Below, in pieces: positions 25,557-34,336 of a DNA stretch of 64,000 nucleotides (its first letter is position 1; every line of letters begins with the position of its first letter). The notes beneath the pieces were generated by a model, which saw only the letters and a program-made list of their open reading frames with translations, was not told the DNA's origin and did not search any database. Origin of the DNA: an uncultured Lachnospiraceae bacterium (GTDB taxonomy: Bacteria; Bacillota; Clostridia; Lachnospirales; Lachnospiraceae); NCBI GenBank assembly GCA_945919795.1, contig CAMEJJ010000010.1:52395-116394 (forward strand), written 5' to 3'. A program made the position numbers and the translations under genes.

Positions 25557-27574
25557 ATCTAAAAAGAATGACTGCCTTATTTAAAAGAGAATTAACAGAT
25601 ATTTTAAGAGATAAAAAGACCTTGATTATGATGTTGGTTGTTCCGATTATCATTTATCCGCTTTTAATTGTCGGAATGACCCTTTTGATGAGTTCCATTA
25701 TGAGCAGCCAGGCAGAAAAAACGTATCTGATTGCTTTTGAAAATGATACGGATTTAGAAAAGCAGATTGGTGATATTATTGAAGATAATGAGGAAAAAAT
25801 CGGATATAAGCTGGAAATTGTAAAAGAAAACGATTGTCAGGGATCATTGGAAAATGGTACGATTGATGCATTCGTCCGGGTAGAAGAGAATGATAAGGTA
25901 TTACTCTGTTATTTATCAGCAAAAGACCGTTCTTCTACAGCGGTTTCTGCATTAAACGATGCTTTTGAACTATATCGGGAAGAACTGACAAAAGAAAAAA
26001 TCGAAGATGCCGGACTGGATGCGGAAGTGATGTTAAATCCCATCCGCTATGAACAGGAGGATTATTCGACTACGGAAGAATCCATTGGTAATCTGATTGG
26101 TTCCATGATGCCGTTTTTAATTGTGACGGTAATATTGTTAGGCGCGATCTATCCGGCAATTGATGTAACAGCAGGTGAAAAAGAAAGAGGAACACTGGAA
26201 ACACTTTTAACATTACCCATCACGAATTTTGAAATGATTATGAGTAAGTTCCTGGCGGTTTCCTGTATTGCATGTGTATCTGCGGTTTTAAATGTCTTTT
26301 CCATGGGCGGAGCGATGGCATTTCTGGTGTCGAGTTCACTTTCTTCGGCCGCAAATATGAATATTGAGATTCATTATGAGACTTTTATACCGGGAATTTT
26401 ATTTACGATCGTTGTTATGATGTTTTTCGCACTTTTAGTTACTGCAGTCTGCATGTGTACCTGTGTATTTGCAAAAAACTTTAAAGAAGCCAATAATTAT
26501 GTGACACCGGTTATGCTGATCTTTATGTTTGGAAGCTATGCGGCAATGATACCGGATTTGGAATTGACGGCTCAGACTGCGGCAATTCCGATTGTCAACG
26601 TGGCATTGTTAGTGGAAGGATTATTTCAGTTTCATTATAACTACGGTTTATTTGCAATTGTACTGTTTTCCAATGTCGCCTATAGCTTACTGGCTATCAT
26701 GATTTTGGGTAAAATCTATAACAGTGAGGCAGTTCTGTTCTCTGAAGGATTAAGTAGTGTGAAGCTCTTTACCAGACGAAGCGATATGAAAGAAAAACAG
26801 ATGCCGGGATTCGGGGACGTGGTTTTATTACTGTGCATTGTGTTATTATTAATTTTTTATGTCGGAACCTTTGCCCAGTTGAAATTCGGATTTTTCGGAG
26901 TGGCAGTCCAACAATTGATTATTCTGCTTTGCCCTCTTGTGTACGCATGGTATATGAAAGCGGATAAGACACAGTTATTTTCTATTCAGATCATAAAACC
27001 GTTGCAGTTGGCAGGTTCGGTTATGATCGGAATTGCGACCTTTGTGGGAGCTTTGATAATTGGGGCTCTTTTGATGCCTGTTTTTCCGGAGAGTGCCGAA
27101 GGACTGACACAGTTAGATGACATGGTGGTAAATCAGCCGATATATTTACTGATACTTGTGGTAGCGATTATGCCTGCTATCGGAGAAGAACTTCTGTTTC
27201 GAGGTTTTGTCATGGGGACGTTGAAAAAACGTTGCAGACCTATTGTTACGATTGTGGTAACGACCCTCATCTTCGCTGCTTATCATATGAGTCTGATTAA
27301 AATGTTTACCATCGGTATTGTAGGATTGGGATTAACACTTGTGACATATAAGACCGGTAGTATTGCAGCGTCTATGTGTGTGCATTTTTTGAATAATCTG
27401 CTTTCGGTTCTGATCACGAAATATCCTACTCAGATTCAGAGAGTGCTTCCGATTTTATTTAAGGATAGACTGTCTGTATCGGATATGCTTTTACTTGCCG
27501 CAGTTGTCCTGATTTGTGCGGCTGTAGGCTGGATGTTGATCGGTGGGAAGAAAAAGGAAAAACAAAAACGATAA
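25553..27574 (+). CDS. ABC-2 permease fused to a CPBP intramembrane protease domain
   Basis: The 673-residue protein joins two membrane modules. Residues about 1-400 are a NatB/ABC-2 permease with an N-terminal helix, a large extracytoplasmic loop and five further helices, including TAGEKERGTLETLLTLP. Residues about 425-660 are a CPBP (Abi) domain with its catalytic motifs intact: E545-E546-x3-R550 (GEELLFRG), FAAYH, and HFLNN. CPBP proteins cleave substrates within membranes or confer bacteriocin self-protection. The fusion is known in Firmicutes. It is coupled to the preceding ATPase gene. Confidence 0.87.
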   Translation: MNLKRMTALFKRELTDILRDKKTLIMMLVVPIIIYPLLIVGMTLLMSSIMSSQAEKTYLIAFENDTDLEKQIGDIIEDNEEKIGYKLEIVKENDCQGSLENGTIDAFVRVEENDKVLLCYLSAKDRSSTAVSALNDAFELYREELTKEKIEDAGLDAEVMLNPIRYEQEDYSTTEESIGNLIGSMMPFLIVTVILLGAIYPAIDVTAGEKERGTLETLLTLPITNFEMIMSKFLAVSCIACVSAVLNVFSMGGAMAFLVSSSLSSAANMNIEIHYETFIPGILFTIVVMMFFALLVTAVCMCTCVFAKNFKEANNYVTPVMLIFMFGSYAAMIPDLELTAQTAAIPIVNVALLVEGLFQFHYNYGLFAIVLFSNVAYSLLAIMILGKIYNSEAVLFSEGLSSVKLFTRRSDMKEKQMPGFGDVVLLLCIVLLLIFYVGTFAQLKFGFFGVAVQQLIILLCPLVYAWYMKADKTQLFSIQIIKPLQLAGSVMIGIATFVGALIIGALLMPVFPESAEGLTQLDDMVVNQPIYLLILVVAIMPAIGEELLFRGFVMGTLKKRCRPIVTIVVTTLIFAAYHMSLIKMFTIGIVGLGLTLVTYKTGSIAASMCVHFLNNLLSVLITKYPTQIQRVLPILFKDRLSVSDMLLLAAVVLICAAVGWMLIGGKKKEKQKR

Positions 27575-27590
27575 TAAATTGTAAAAAAGC

Positions 27591-27619
27591 TTGCATTTAT
27601 TTACATGCTATGCTAAACT
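27591..27619 (+). promoter_or_regulatory. Promoter of rplS
   Basis: TTGCAT (27591-27596), 17 bp, TAAACT (27614-27619), with TG at 27611-27612 giving an extended -10. Confidence 0.6.
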
Positions 27620-27634
27620 ATTCACGTTGTGAAA

Positions 27635-27685
27635 AGAGATGGTCCTCTGTTACAGATCGTATTAAGAACATCCAATACGGAAGGA
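27635..27685 (+). ncRNA. Ribosomal protein L19 leader
   Basis: The leader contains CTGTTACAG followed by a hairpin of CGTATT (27658-27663) and AATACG (27674-27679), with the rplS Shine-Dalgarno AAGGAG directly after it. This arrangement resembles the Firmicutes L19 autoregulatory leader. A covariance model search would confirm it. Confidence 0.6.
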
Positions 27686-27695
27686 GATAAACACA

Positions 27696-28043
27696 ATGAG
27701 CGATATTATTAAAGAAATCGAAGCTGCTCAGTTAAAAGCAGAAGTTCCTCAGTTTTCTGTCGGCGATACTGTTAAAGTATACGGCAAGATCAAAGAGGGA
27801 AACCGTGAAAGAATTCAGATTTTTGAAGGAACTGTTATTAAAAGACAGAACGGTGGAAACCGTGAGACTTTCACAGTAAGAAAAACTTCTAACGGTGTAG
27901 GAGTTGAAAAAACATGGCCCTTACATTCACCCAATGTTGAAAAAGTTGAAGTTGTAAGACAGGGTAAAGTAAGACGTGCAAAACTTTACTACTTAAGAGA
28001 CAGAGTAGGAAAGAAAGCAAAAGTGAAAGAATTAGTTAAATAG
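27696..28043 (+). CDS. rplS: 50S ribosomal protein L19
   Basis: L19 sits at the 30S-50S interface. The 115-residue protein has [34 protein letters not shown] and [29 protein letters not shown], all family hallmarks, and ends in a basic tail. GAAGGAGATAAAC precedes the ATG. A terminator follows, so it is probably monocistronic under its own leader. Confidence 0.98.
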   Translation: MSDIIKEIEAAQLKAEVPQFSVGDTVKVYGKIKEGNRERIQIFEGTVIKRQNGGNRETFTVRKTSNGVGVEKTWPLHSPNVEKVEVVRQGKVRRAKLYYLRDRVGKKAKVKELVK

Positions 28044-28055
28044 TTCAGAATTCGG

Positions 28056-28092
28056 GGACAAATACGAAAGTACTTGTCCCTTTGCTTTTTTA
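28056..28092 (+). terminator. Terminator after rplS
   Basis: GGGACAA and TTGTCCC arms (28056-28062, 28075-28081) with an inner TAC-GAAA-GTA tetraloop stem are followed by a T-rich run. Confidence 0.85.
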
Positions 28093-28141
28093 TGAAGTAT
28101 AATGTGATACAAGGGTTAAGCATGAGTGGTGAATTTTATTT

Positions 28142-28729
28142 ATGTCAAGAAGAAAAAAAGGGTTAAGTTTTCATCAGAAAAAGAAAAAAATCAGTGCAGG
28201 CATAGTCAGGGAAATCTGGAGTTATGTTTTTTTAATTGCAGCATCGGTTTTGGTTGCTTTTGTTCTCGTATATTCTGTCGGCATGAAAACCAGTATGCTG
28301 GGTGTTTCTATGGAACCGGCATTATACAACGGACAGGAAGTGTTGGTAAATCGCTTTATTTATAAATTACTGTCTCCCAAAGTAGGGGATACGGTTGTTT
28401 TCTGGCCAAACGGCAATCAGAATACACATTACTATATTAAACGTGTTGCCGCAACGCCAGGTGATTCACTTATGATTCGTGGTGGAATCTTATATGTGAA
28501 CGGAGAACCGTATGATGGAGTTGTTTTAGATAAAATTGCAGATGCCGGTATTTTGGAAAATGAGCTGACGTTAGAGGATGATGAATATTTTGTAATTGGA
28601 GATAATATTAACAACAGTGAGGATAGTCGCTCCGGTAATATCGGACCGGTAAAAAAAGATGCGATTGTCGGAAAAGTATGGTTCCATATGGCATCCGATC
28701 ATCTCGGCATGGGCCTGATGGAAAAATAA
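28142..28729 (+). CDS. lepB: Signal peptidase I (first of two)
   Basis: It removes signal peptides from secreted proteins. The 195-residue protein has a basic N-terminus, one membrane helix (about 25-48) and the S26 active site. The nucleophile is S56 in GVSMEP, the general base K100 in YYIKRVAATPGD, and box E is GDNINNSEDSR. The usual box E is GDNRxxSxDSR, so the Arg is replaced by Ile here, while the second copy at 29589 keeps it. It is followed closely by rbgA. Confidence 0.92.
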   Translation: MSRRKKGLSFHQKKKKISAGIVREIWSYVFLIAASVLVAFVLVYSVGMKTSMLGVSMEPALYNGQEVLVNRFIYKLLSPKVGDTVVFWPNGNQNTHYYIKRVAATPGDSLMIRGGILYVNGEPYDGVVLDKIADAGILENELTLEDDEYFVIGDNINNSEDSRSGNIGPVKKDAIVGKVWFHMASDHLGMGLMEK

Positions 28730-28744
28730 AAGTGAGGAAAGAAT

Positions 28745-29587
28745 ATGAATTATCAATGGTATCCCGGGCATATGACAAAAGCCAAAAGGATGATGGAGGA
28801 AAATATCAAATTAATTGATCTGGTTATTGAACTGGTTGATGCCAGAATTCCATTATCCAGTAAAAATCCGGATATTGATACGCTCAGTAAGAATAAAGCC
28901 AGAATCATTCTGTTAAACAAAGCGGATTTAGCAGATCCCGCATGTACGGAATTATGGAAACAATACTTTGAGGAAAAGAATTACCATGTGCTTTCTTTAA
29001 ATTCCAAAACAAGTGATGGCATGAAGGCGATAAATGGAATTGTCCAGGATGCCTGTAAAGAAAAAATTGAACGAGACAGAAGACGTGGCATACAAAACCG
29101 ACCGGTGAGAGCCATGGTTGTAGGAATACCAAATGTCGGAAAGTCCACATTTATTAATTCGTTTGCAAAAAAAGCATGTGCAAAGACCGGAAATAAACCC
29201 GGCGTAACAAAGGGAAAACAATGGATCAGATTGAGTAAAACACTGGAATTGTTGGATACTCCCGGAATTTTATGGCCCAAATTTGAAGAACAGGAGGTTG
29301 GTAAAAAGCTTGCGTTTATCGGTTCAATTAATGATGAAATATTAAATATTCAGGATTTGGCTTTGGAATTACTGGATTATTTGAAAGCAAATTATCCGAA
29401 TGCCTTGCAGGCAAGATATGAAATTGCAGAAATGACAGATGGGGTAACGGTATTATCACAGATTGCGGAGTTTCGCAAATGTTATAAAAAAGGTGATGAA
29501 CTCGATTTAGACAAAGCGGCTTCTTTTTTATTGGATGATTTTAGAAGCGGTCGTATTATGAGAATAAGTTTGGAGAGGCCTGAATAA
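28745..29587 (+). CDS. rbgA: Ribosome biogenesis GTPase RbgA (YlqF)
   Basis: It helps late assembly of the 50S subunit. The 280-residue GTPase is circularly permuted: LLNKADLAD (G4) comes first, then the SKTSDGM region (G5), GIPNVGKSTFIN (G1, about residue 128) and LLDTPGILWP (G3). The N-terminal WYPGHMTKAKRMM is the family hallmark. AGTGAGG precedes the ATG. It lies between the two signal peptidase genes and upstream of rnhB, as in Bacillus. Confidence 0.95.
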   Translation: MNYQWYPGHMTKAKRMMEENIKLIDLVIELVDARIPLSSKNPDIDTLSKNKARIILLNKADLADPACTELWKQYFEEKNYHVLSLNSKTSDGMKAINGIVQDACKEKIERDRRRGIQNRPVRAMVVGIPNVGKSTFINSFAKKACAKTGNKPGVTKGKQWIRLSKTLELLDTPGILWPKFEEQEVGKKLAFIGSINDEILNIQDLALELLDYLKANYPNALQARYEIAEMTDGVTVLSQIAEFRKCYKKGDELDLDKAASFLLDDFRSGRIMRISLERPE

Positions 29588-29588
29588 A

Positions 29589-30122
29589 TTGAAAAAAATA
29601 CTTAGAAATATACTGGATTTTAGTCTCTATATTCTGATTATTCTGGTTTTGTCCCTTCTGGTAGTTAAATATGTGGGGCAAAGAACCGTTGTATTGGGAC
29701 ATTCCATGGAACCGACACTGTCGGATAACGATAATTTGTTCGTCGACAAGATTTCTTATCGTTTCCACGATCCTAAGCGGTTTGATGTGATTGTTTTTCC
29801 ATATCAGTATGCAGATAAAACATATTATATTAAAAGGGTAATCGGTTTGCCGGGAGAGACTGTACGAATTGATGAGAAAGGTGCGGTCTATATCAATGAT
29901 GTTCTGTTAGAAGAGGGGTACGGTAAAGAAACCATAAAAGACCCGGGAATGGCAATTGATGGAATAACCTTGCAGGATGATGAGTACTTTGTCATGGGTG
30001 ATAATCGCAATGACAGTTCTGACAGCCGTTTTGTCAGTGTCGGAAACATAAAAAGAAGTCAGATTTTAGGAAAAGCTTTTCTTCGGATATATCCTTTTAC
30101 TAAAATCGGTTTGGTTAAATAA
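29589..30122 (+). CDS. lepB: Signal peptidase I (second of two)
   Basis: The 177-residue protein has a short basic start and one membrane helix (about 10-30). Catalytic S39 is in GHSMEP and K82 in YYIKRVIGLPGE, with a complete GDNRNDSSDSR box E. It starts with TTG 29589, preceded by GGAGAGG; the gene begins 1 bp after the rbgA stop. It has the full canonical active-site set, unlike its neighbour, so it is the more typical housekeeping enzyme. Confidence 0.92.
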   Translation: MKKILRNILDFSLYILIILVLSLLVVKYVGQRTVVLGHSMEPTLSDNDNLFVDKISYRFHDPKRFDVIVFPYQYADKTYYIKRVIGLPGETVRIDEKGAVYINDVLLEEGYGKETIKDPGMAIDGITLQDDEYFVMGDNRNDSSDSRFVSVGNIKRSQILGKAFLRIYPFTKIGLVK

Positions 30123-30141
30123 AAAGTTTGATGAGGTACAT

Positions 30142-30900
30142 ATGAGCGAAAAAATCGGGGATATCAAAGAAAAATTAAAAAATTGCAAAGATGAAGAACT
30201 GGCAGATTTTGTAGAAACATACAGTTCGGATTTAAGAAGTGGTGTAATTTCTTTGTGCAGTCAGGCTTGTAAAAGGATGGCTGATATAGAAAAGGAATAT
30301 GCCCGTTTAGAAGAAATATCAAAGTATGAACGGGAATATGGACAATATGGTCTGATCTGTGGAATTGATGAAGTCGGACGTGGTCCGTTAGCAGGTCCGG
30401 TTGTTGCGGGAGCGGTTATTCTTCCAAAAGACTGCAAAATCAAGTATATCAATGATTCGAAAAAACTTTCGGCGAAAATGCGGGATATGCTCTATGACGA
30501 GATTATGGAAAAAGCCGTGGCAGTCGGAATTGGTTTTGTATCGGAGAAGAGAATCGATGAAATCAATATTTTGAATGCAACTTATGAAGCTATGCGCCAG
30601 GCTATTGATAAATTGGGTGTAAAACCCGATATATTATTAAATGATGCAGTTACGATACCAAAAGTGGATATTAGACAGGTTCCGATTATTAAAGGCGATG
30701 CAAAGAGTATATCCATTGGTGCGGCAAGCATTGTTGCTAAGGTAACAAGGGATCGTTTCATGGAGGAAATGGCTCAAAAATACCCACAATATGATTTTGC
30801 TTCTAATAAAGGTTATGGAAGTGCAAAGCATATTGCGGCGCTAAAAGAGCATGGTCCTTGTGAGATACATAGAAAAACGTTTATAGGCAATTTTTTATAA
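30142..30900 (+). CDS. rnhB: Ribonuclease HII
   Basis: It cuts RNA-DNA hybrids and single ribonucleotides in DNA. The 252-residue protein has a helical N-terminal extension of about 70 residues, as in the Bacillus enzyme, then GIDEVGRGPLAGPVV with catalytic D76 and E77. LLNDAV, KGDAKS, IGAASIVAKVTRD and FASNKGYGSAKH follow. TGATGAGG precedes the ATG. It heads the rnhB-ylqG-ylqH group. Confidence 0.96.
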   Translation: MSEKIGDIKEKLKNCKDEELADFVETYSSDLRSGVISLCSQACKRMADIEKEYARLEEISKYEREYGQYGLICGIDEVGRGPLAGPVVAGAVILPKDCKIKYINDSKKLSAKMRDMLYDEIMEKAVAVGIGFVSEKRIDEINILNATYEAMRQAIDKLGVKPDILLNDAVTIPKVDIRQVPIIKGDAKSISIGAASIVAKVTRDRFMEEMAQKYPQYDFASNKGYGSAKHIAALKEHGPCEIHRKTFIGNFL

Positions 30901-30910
30901 GGATAGCGTT

Positions 30911-32662
30911 ATGAATCTTAATTTCTCCGGTTTGTTTCAAAATCAAAATCTGGCAAATCAGAACATAACAAATCAGAATATTTCGAACTCCGGTCATTCA
31001 GGGGCTGTATCGAATGACTTGGATTCTGGTGCGCTCGTATCTTCTAATTCATCCCGTGCTATTATGAATATGATGCCCGGCAGCAACATTTCCGGACAGG
31101 TCATTTCTGTGGAAAATGGCAATGTTACGATTCAGTTAGCCGATGAATCTGTGATAACGGCAGCACTTAAAGGAAACATTGCATTAGATCCCGGCAGTCA
31201 GGTATCATTTATGGTTGCTTCCAATTACAACCATAAAATTACGCTAAGCCCGTTGTTTACAAATTTCATGGTTTCCAGTCCCAGTGTGGAGAAAGCGCTG
31301 CAGGCAGCTTCTTTACCGATAAATGAAAGTTCGGTTTCCATGGTAACTCATATGATGGAACAGGGCATGGGGATTGACAAAGGTTCGTTGCAGGCAATGT
31401 ATCGGTCGGTGGTATCCAATCCCAATCTGGATAGCGGGACGATTGTAAGACTTTCCCAGATGGATTTGGCCATTAATGAAATGAATGCAGATTCACTGCG
31501 TGCTTATGAATCGATGAATCATCAGTTGCTTGGAAGCATTCAGGACATTATGAAGGAATTCTCGGATATTTTTTCCGGTATTTCAAAGGAAAATATGTCC
31601 TCATCCGTTTCTCTATTTTCTCAAATGGTATCCTTGTTGTCTGACATGGAAGATGAGGCAGCCAATTCTATGACAGATGCCAATCAATCCCTGCTTCGGG
31701 ATGTTTTTAAACAGATTTTAGAGCATTTAAAAGAACCGTCTATTTTGAATCATCAACAAGAAGATAGAACAATTAATTCAGAAGATGGAAAAATGTCGGA
31801 TAACAAATTGATTGATGCTAATCCGGCAGCTGACAAAGGGATAGAGAATCTATTATCTGATGGTAAAACGATGAATGAAAATCTGTCAGACGGCAAACCG
31901 GTGAATGGCAGTTTGGATGAACAGATAAACCGCTTGTTGCAGACATTGGGAAAATCAGAAAATCAGAGTGCAAAGGATGTTTTAAAACTGGTAGCGGACT
32001 TACTACAGAATAAACAACTGGATGCAAAAATTCTTTCTGAACCGTCAATCGTAAAGCTGTTGCAAAATAAACTGGAAGAGCAATGGCTGTTAAAACCGGA
32101 AGAAGTTGCAAACAAAGACAGAATGGAATCGTTTTATGAACAGTTGCGTCTTCAGACTTCCAAGTTGGCACAATTGACAGAGACGGTATTGGGAAAAGAC
32201 GCTTCCTTAACACAAAAAACAAATCAATTATCTCAAAATATTGATTTTATGAATCAATTAAACCAGACCTTTGCCTATGTACAGATACCCCTGAAAATGA
32301 GTGGCAGCAATGCAAACGGTGATTTATACGTTTATACCAATAAAAAGAATTTGGCATCAGAGGACGGCTCGGTGAGTGCATATCTGCATCTTGATATGGA
32401 GCATTTAGGAAGCGTGGACTGTTATGTGACCATGCAAAATGAAAAAGTATCTACGAATTTTAAAGTTCAGGATGATTCGATTTTGGATTTTCTTGAGCAG
32501 AATATCGCTTTATTAAATGAACGATTAGAAAAACGTGGTTATACGTTGCAGGCGACGGTATCTGTAAAAGAAGAAGAGACTTCCGTGATACAGGAAATGG
32601 AAAAACAGCTTGGACAGGGAAGTGTCCCGATCTCGAAAGTATCATTTGACGCAAGAGTATAA
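30911..32662 (+). CDS. YlqG-like protein with a FliK C-terminal-like domain
   Basis: The 583-residue protein is low in sequence complexity and rich in Asn, Ser, Gln and Leu. A long variable region precedes a conserved C-terminal domain (about 450-545) with LYVYTNKKNL, YLHLDMEHLGSVDCYVTMQ and LLNERLEKRGY. This is the hook-length control (FliK) C-terminal fold. It is the positional equivalent of Bacillus ylqG between rnhB and ylqH. Its role outside flagella is unknown. There are no flagellar genes in the window. Confidence 0.72.
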   Translation: MNLNFSGLFQNQNLANQNITNQNISNSGHSGAVSNDLDSGALVSSNSSRAIMNMMPGSNISGQVISVENGNVTIQLADESVITAALKGNIALDPGSQVSFMVASNYNHKITLSPLFTNFMVSSPSVEKALQAASLPINESSVSMVTHMMEQGMGIDKGSLQAMYRSVVSNPNLDSGTIVRLSQMDLAINEMNADSLRAYESMNHQLLGSIQDIMKEFSDIFSGISKENMSSSVSLFSQMVSLLSDMEDEAANSMTDANQSLLRDVFKQILEHLKEPSILNHQQEDRTINSEDGKMSDNKLIDANPAADKGIENLLSDGKTMNENLSDGKPVNGSLDEQINRLLQTLGKSENQSAKDVLKLVADLLQNKQLDAKILSEPSIVKLLQNKLEEQWLLKPEEVANKDRMESFYEQLRLQTSKLAQLTETVLGKDASLTQKTNQLSQNIDFMNQLNQTFAYVQIPLKMSGSNANGDLYVYTNKKNLASEDGSVSAYLHLDMEHLGSVDCYVTMQNEKVSTNFKVQDDSILDFLEQNIALLNERLEKRGYTLQATVSVKEEETSVIQEMEKQLGQGSVPISKVSFDARV

Positions 32663-32675
32663 AAGAGGTGACTGC

Positions 32676-32969
32676 ATGGACGAAAGAAAGAAAAAAACAA
32701 AACAGGCCATAGCCTTATCCTATGATCCAAATGAAGATGCACCCAAGGTAATTGCTTCCGGAACGGGAGCATTGGCAGAACGAATTATAGAAAAAGCAAA
32801 AGAGGCTGATGTACCAATTCATCGGGATGATGATCTTGCCCAAACGTTGTCAAAGCTGGAAATCGGTGATTTAATTCCGGTTGAGTTATATGAAGTTGTT
32901 GCAGAAATCCTGGTATTTGTAGACCGGATGGACAAAATTAAGGCAAAAATGGATGCAAAGAATACATAG
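32676..32969 (+). CDS. YlqH-like protein, FlhB C-terminal domain homologue
   Basis: The 97-residue protein matches the cytoplasmic domain of the type III export switch FlhB: AIALSYDPNEDAPKVIASGTGALAERI, then IHRDDDLAQTLSKLEIGDLIPVELYEVVAEIL. The FlhB autocleavage NPTH motif is replaced by DPNE, as in stand-alone YlqH proteins, so self-cleavage is not expected. AAAGAGGTGA precedes ATG 32676. It follows the FliK-like gene, which suggests the two work together. Confidence 0.82.
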   Translation: MDERKKKTKQAIALSYDPNEDAPKVIASGTGALAERIIEKAKEADVPIHRDDDLAQTLSKLEIGDLIPVELYEVVAEILVFVDRMDKIKAKMDAKNT

Positions 32970-33024
32970 GGCATGAACTAAAATAAATTTGAATTGAAAT
33001 ATAAGAATAAAAAGGAAAAGAAAA

Positions 33025-33822
33025 ATGAGCTTAGAACAGAATGTTAGTACGGAACAGAAAATAAGAAAGGGGATACCGGGAAGTACCTTAAAGATCATTG
33101 CGATTGTTACGATGTTTATTGATCACATTGCTGCAGTCGTTCTGGATGGATATTTAGTGAATATTGGCTTTTATAATCGTATGACCAATATGTTTGTCCT
33201 GGCACCTACAGAAACCACAATGACAAAAGTGATTTATGTTATAGATATGGTCATGCGATTGATTGGTCGATTGGGATTTCCGTTGTTTTGCTTTTTGCTG
33301 GTGGAAGGTTTCTTTTACACAAAAAGTAGAACGCGTTATGCCTTTCGGTTATTTCTATTTGCACTGATTTCTGAAATACCGTTTGATTTGGCTTTGGGAT
33401 TAACAGACAATTATCTGCCGGAGTTTTCTTATCAGAATGTTTATTTTACTTTGTTTTTGGGATTGTTGACAATCTGGGGACTGAATCAGACAAAGAAATG
33501 GTATACGAGACTTCCTATCCTTTTGTTGGGCCTTGTTGTGGCTTCATTATTGCGTACCGACTACGGAGCACTTGGTGTCGCAACTATTGTTTTGATGTTT
33601 GTTTTTCGGAAAAAATCAAATGTTGCATCCATGCTTGCGGGCTGTATTACACTGACTCTTGGACAGTTGTTGGAGATTACCAGTTTTGCAGATGTATATT
33701 TAGTCAGCAAATATAATGGTGAAAGAGGACTGAAATTAAAATACGTATTTTATTTCTTTTATCCTGTGCATTTATTTATCCTATATCTGATTAAATTGTT
33801 AGTGCTTAATGGAATGGGATGA
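33025..33822 (+). CDS. TraX family membrane protein
   Basis: The 265-residue protein has about eight membrane segments and the TraX signature: STLKIIAIVTMFIDHIAAVV, RLIGRLGFPLFCFLLVEGF, RLFLFALISEIPFDLAL and FYFFYPVHLFILYLI near the end. TraX was first described as a pilin acetylase on F plasmids. Chromosomal Firmicutes copies are probably membrane acyltransferases of unknown substrate. AAAAGGAAAAG precedes the ATG. There are no conjugation genes nearby. Confidence 0.85.
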   Translation: MSLEQNVSTEQKIRKGIPGSTLKIIAIVTMFIDHIAAVVLDGYLVNIGFYNRMTNMFVLAPTETTMTKVIYVIDMVMRLIGRLGFPLFCFLLVEGFFYTKSRTRYAFRLFLFALISEIPFDLALGLTDNYLPEFSYQNVYFTLFLGLLTIWGLNQTKKWYTRLPILLLGLVVASLLRTDYGALGVATIVLMFVFRKKSNVASMLAGCITLTLGQLLEITSFADVYLVSKYNGERGLKLKYVFYFFYPVHLFILYLIKLLVLNGMG

Positions 33823-33876
33823 GAAAAATATTAATTGTCATTCGGGGAACGGAGAGATTTTGTATAGAGAAAAAAT

Positions 33877-34236
33877 ATGCAGAATGACAGAAAAATCGGA
33901 AATATCTATGAAGATATGGCTTGTAATTATTTGAAACATCAGGGAGTTTTGATTTTACAGCGTAATTTTCGTATCAGACAGGGCGAAATTGATATTGTAG
34001 GAAGTAAGGATGGTGTTTTACTTTTTTTTGAAGTGAAATATCGTAAAAATTATTCCAAAGGATTTCCTCAGGAAGCGGTGGGGCAAAATAAACAAAAGCA
34101 GATATGCAGAGTTGCCATGTTTTATTACTCGTTTCATAATATTTCACTGAATCACCCTTGCAGATTTGATGTTATAGCCATATGTGGAGACGAAATTACC
34201 TGGATTAAAGATGCGTTTCCGTTTTGTATGGCATAA
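33877..34236 (+). CDS. yraN: YraN family protein (UPF0102), nuclease-like
   Basis: The 119-residue protein has the endonuclease-like core GNIYEDMACNYLKHQGV, LQRNFRIRQGEIDIVG and LLFFEVKYRKN. This gives the E...D...E-x-K arrangement of the PD-(D/E)XK fold. The family is nearly universal but its substrate is unsettled. Its position after rnhB and ylqH is conserved in Firmicutes. The ribosome site is weak. Confidence 0.88.
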   Translation: MQNDRKIGNIYEDMACNYLKHQGVLILQRNFRIRQGEIDIVGSKDGVLLFFEVKYRKNYSKGFPQEAVGQNKQKQICRVAMFYYSFHNISLNHPCRFDVIAICGDEITWIKDAFPFCMA

Positions 34237-34336
34237 GCTTGTGATGATGTTGGTATACAGTCTGTGAGTGGAATAGCAAACTTTTTGAGCTGTACTTGTA
34301 AAAAGCGAGATAGAACAAATGGCCTAAATGACTTGA

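Noticed and set aside
33025..33822. Evidence of a conjugative element because of a TraX homologue
   Set aside because: TraX-like proteins are common on Firmicutes chromosomes and no relaxase, coupling protein or pilus gene is present.
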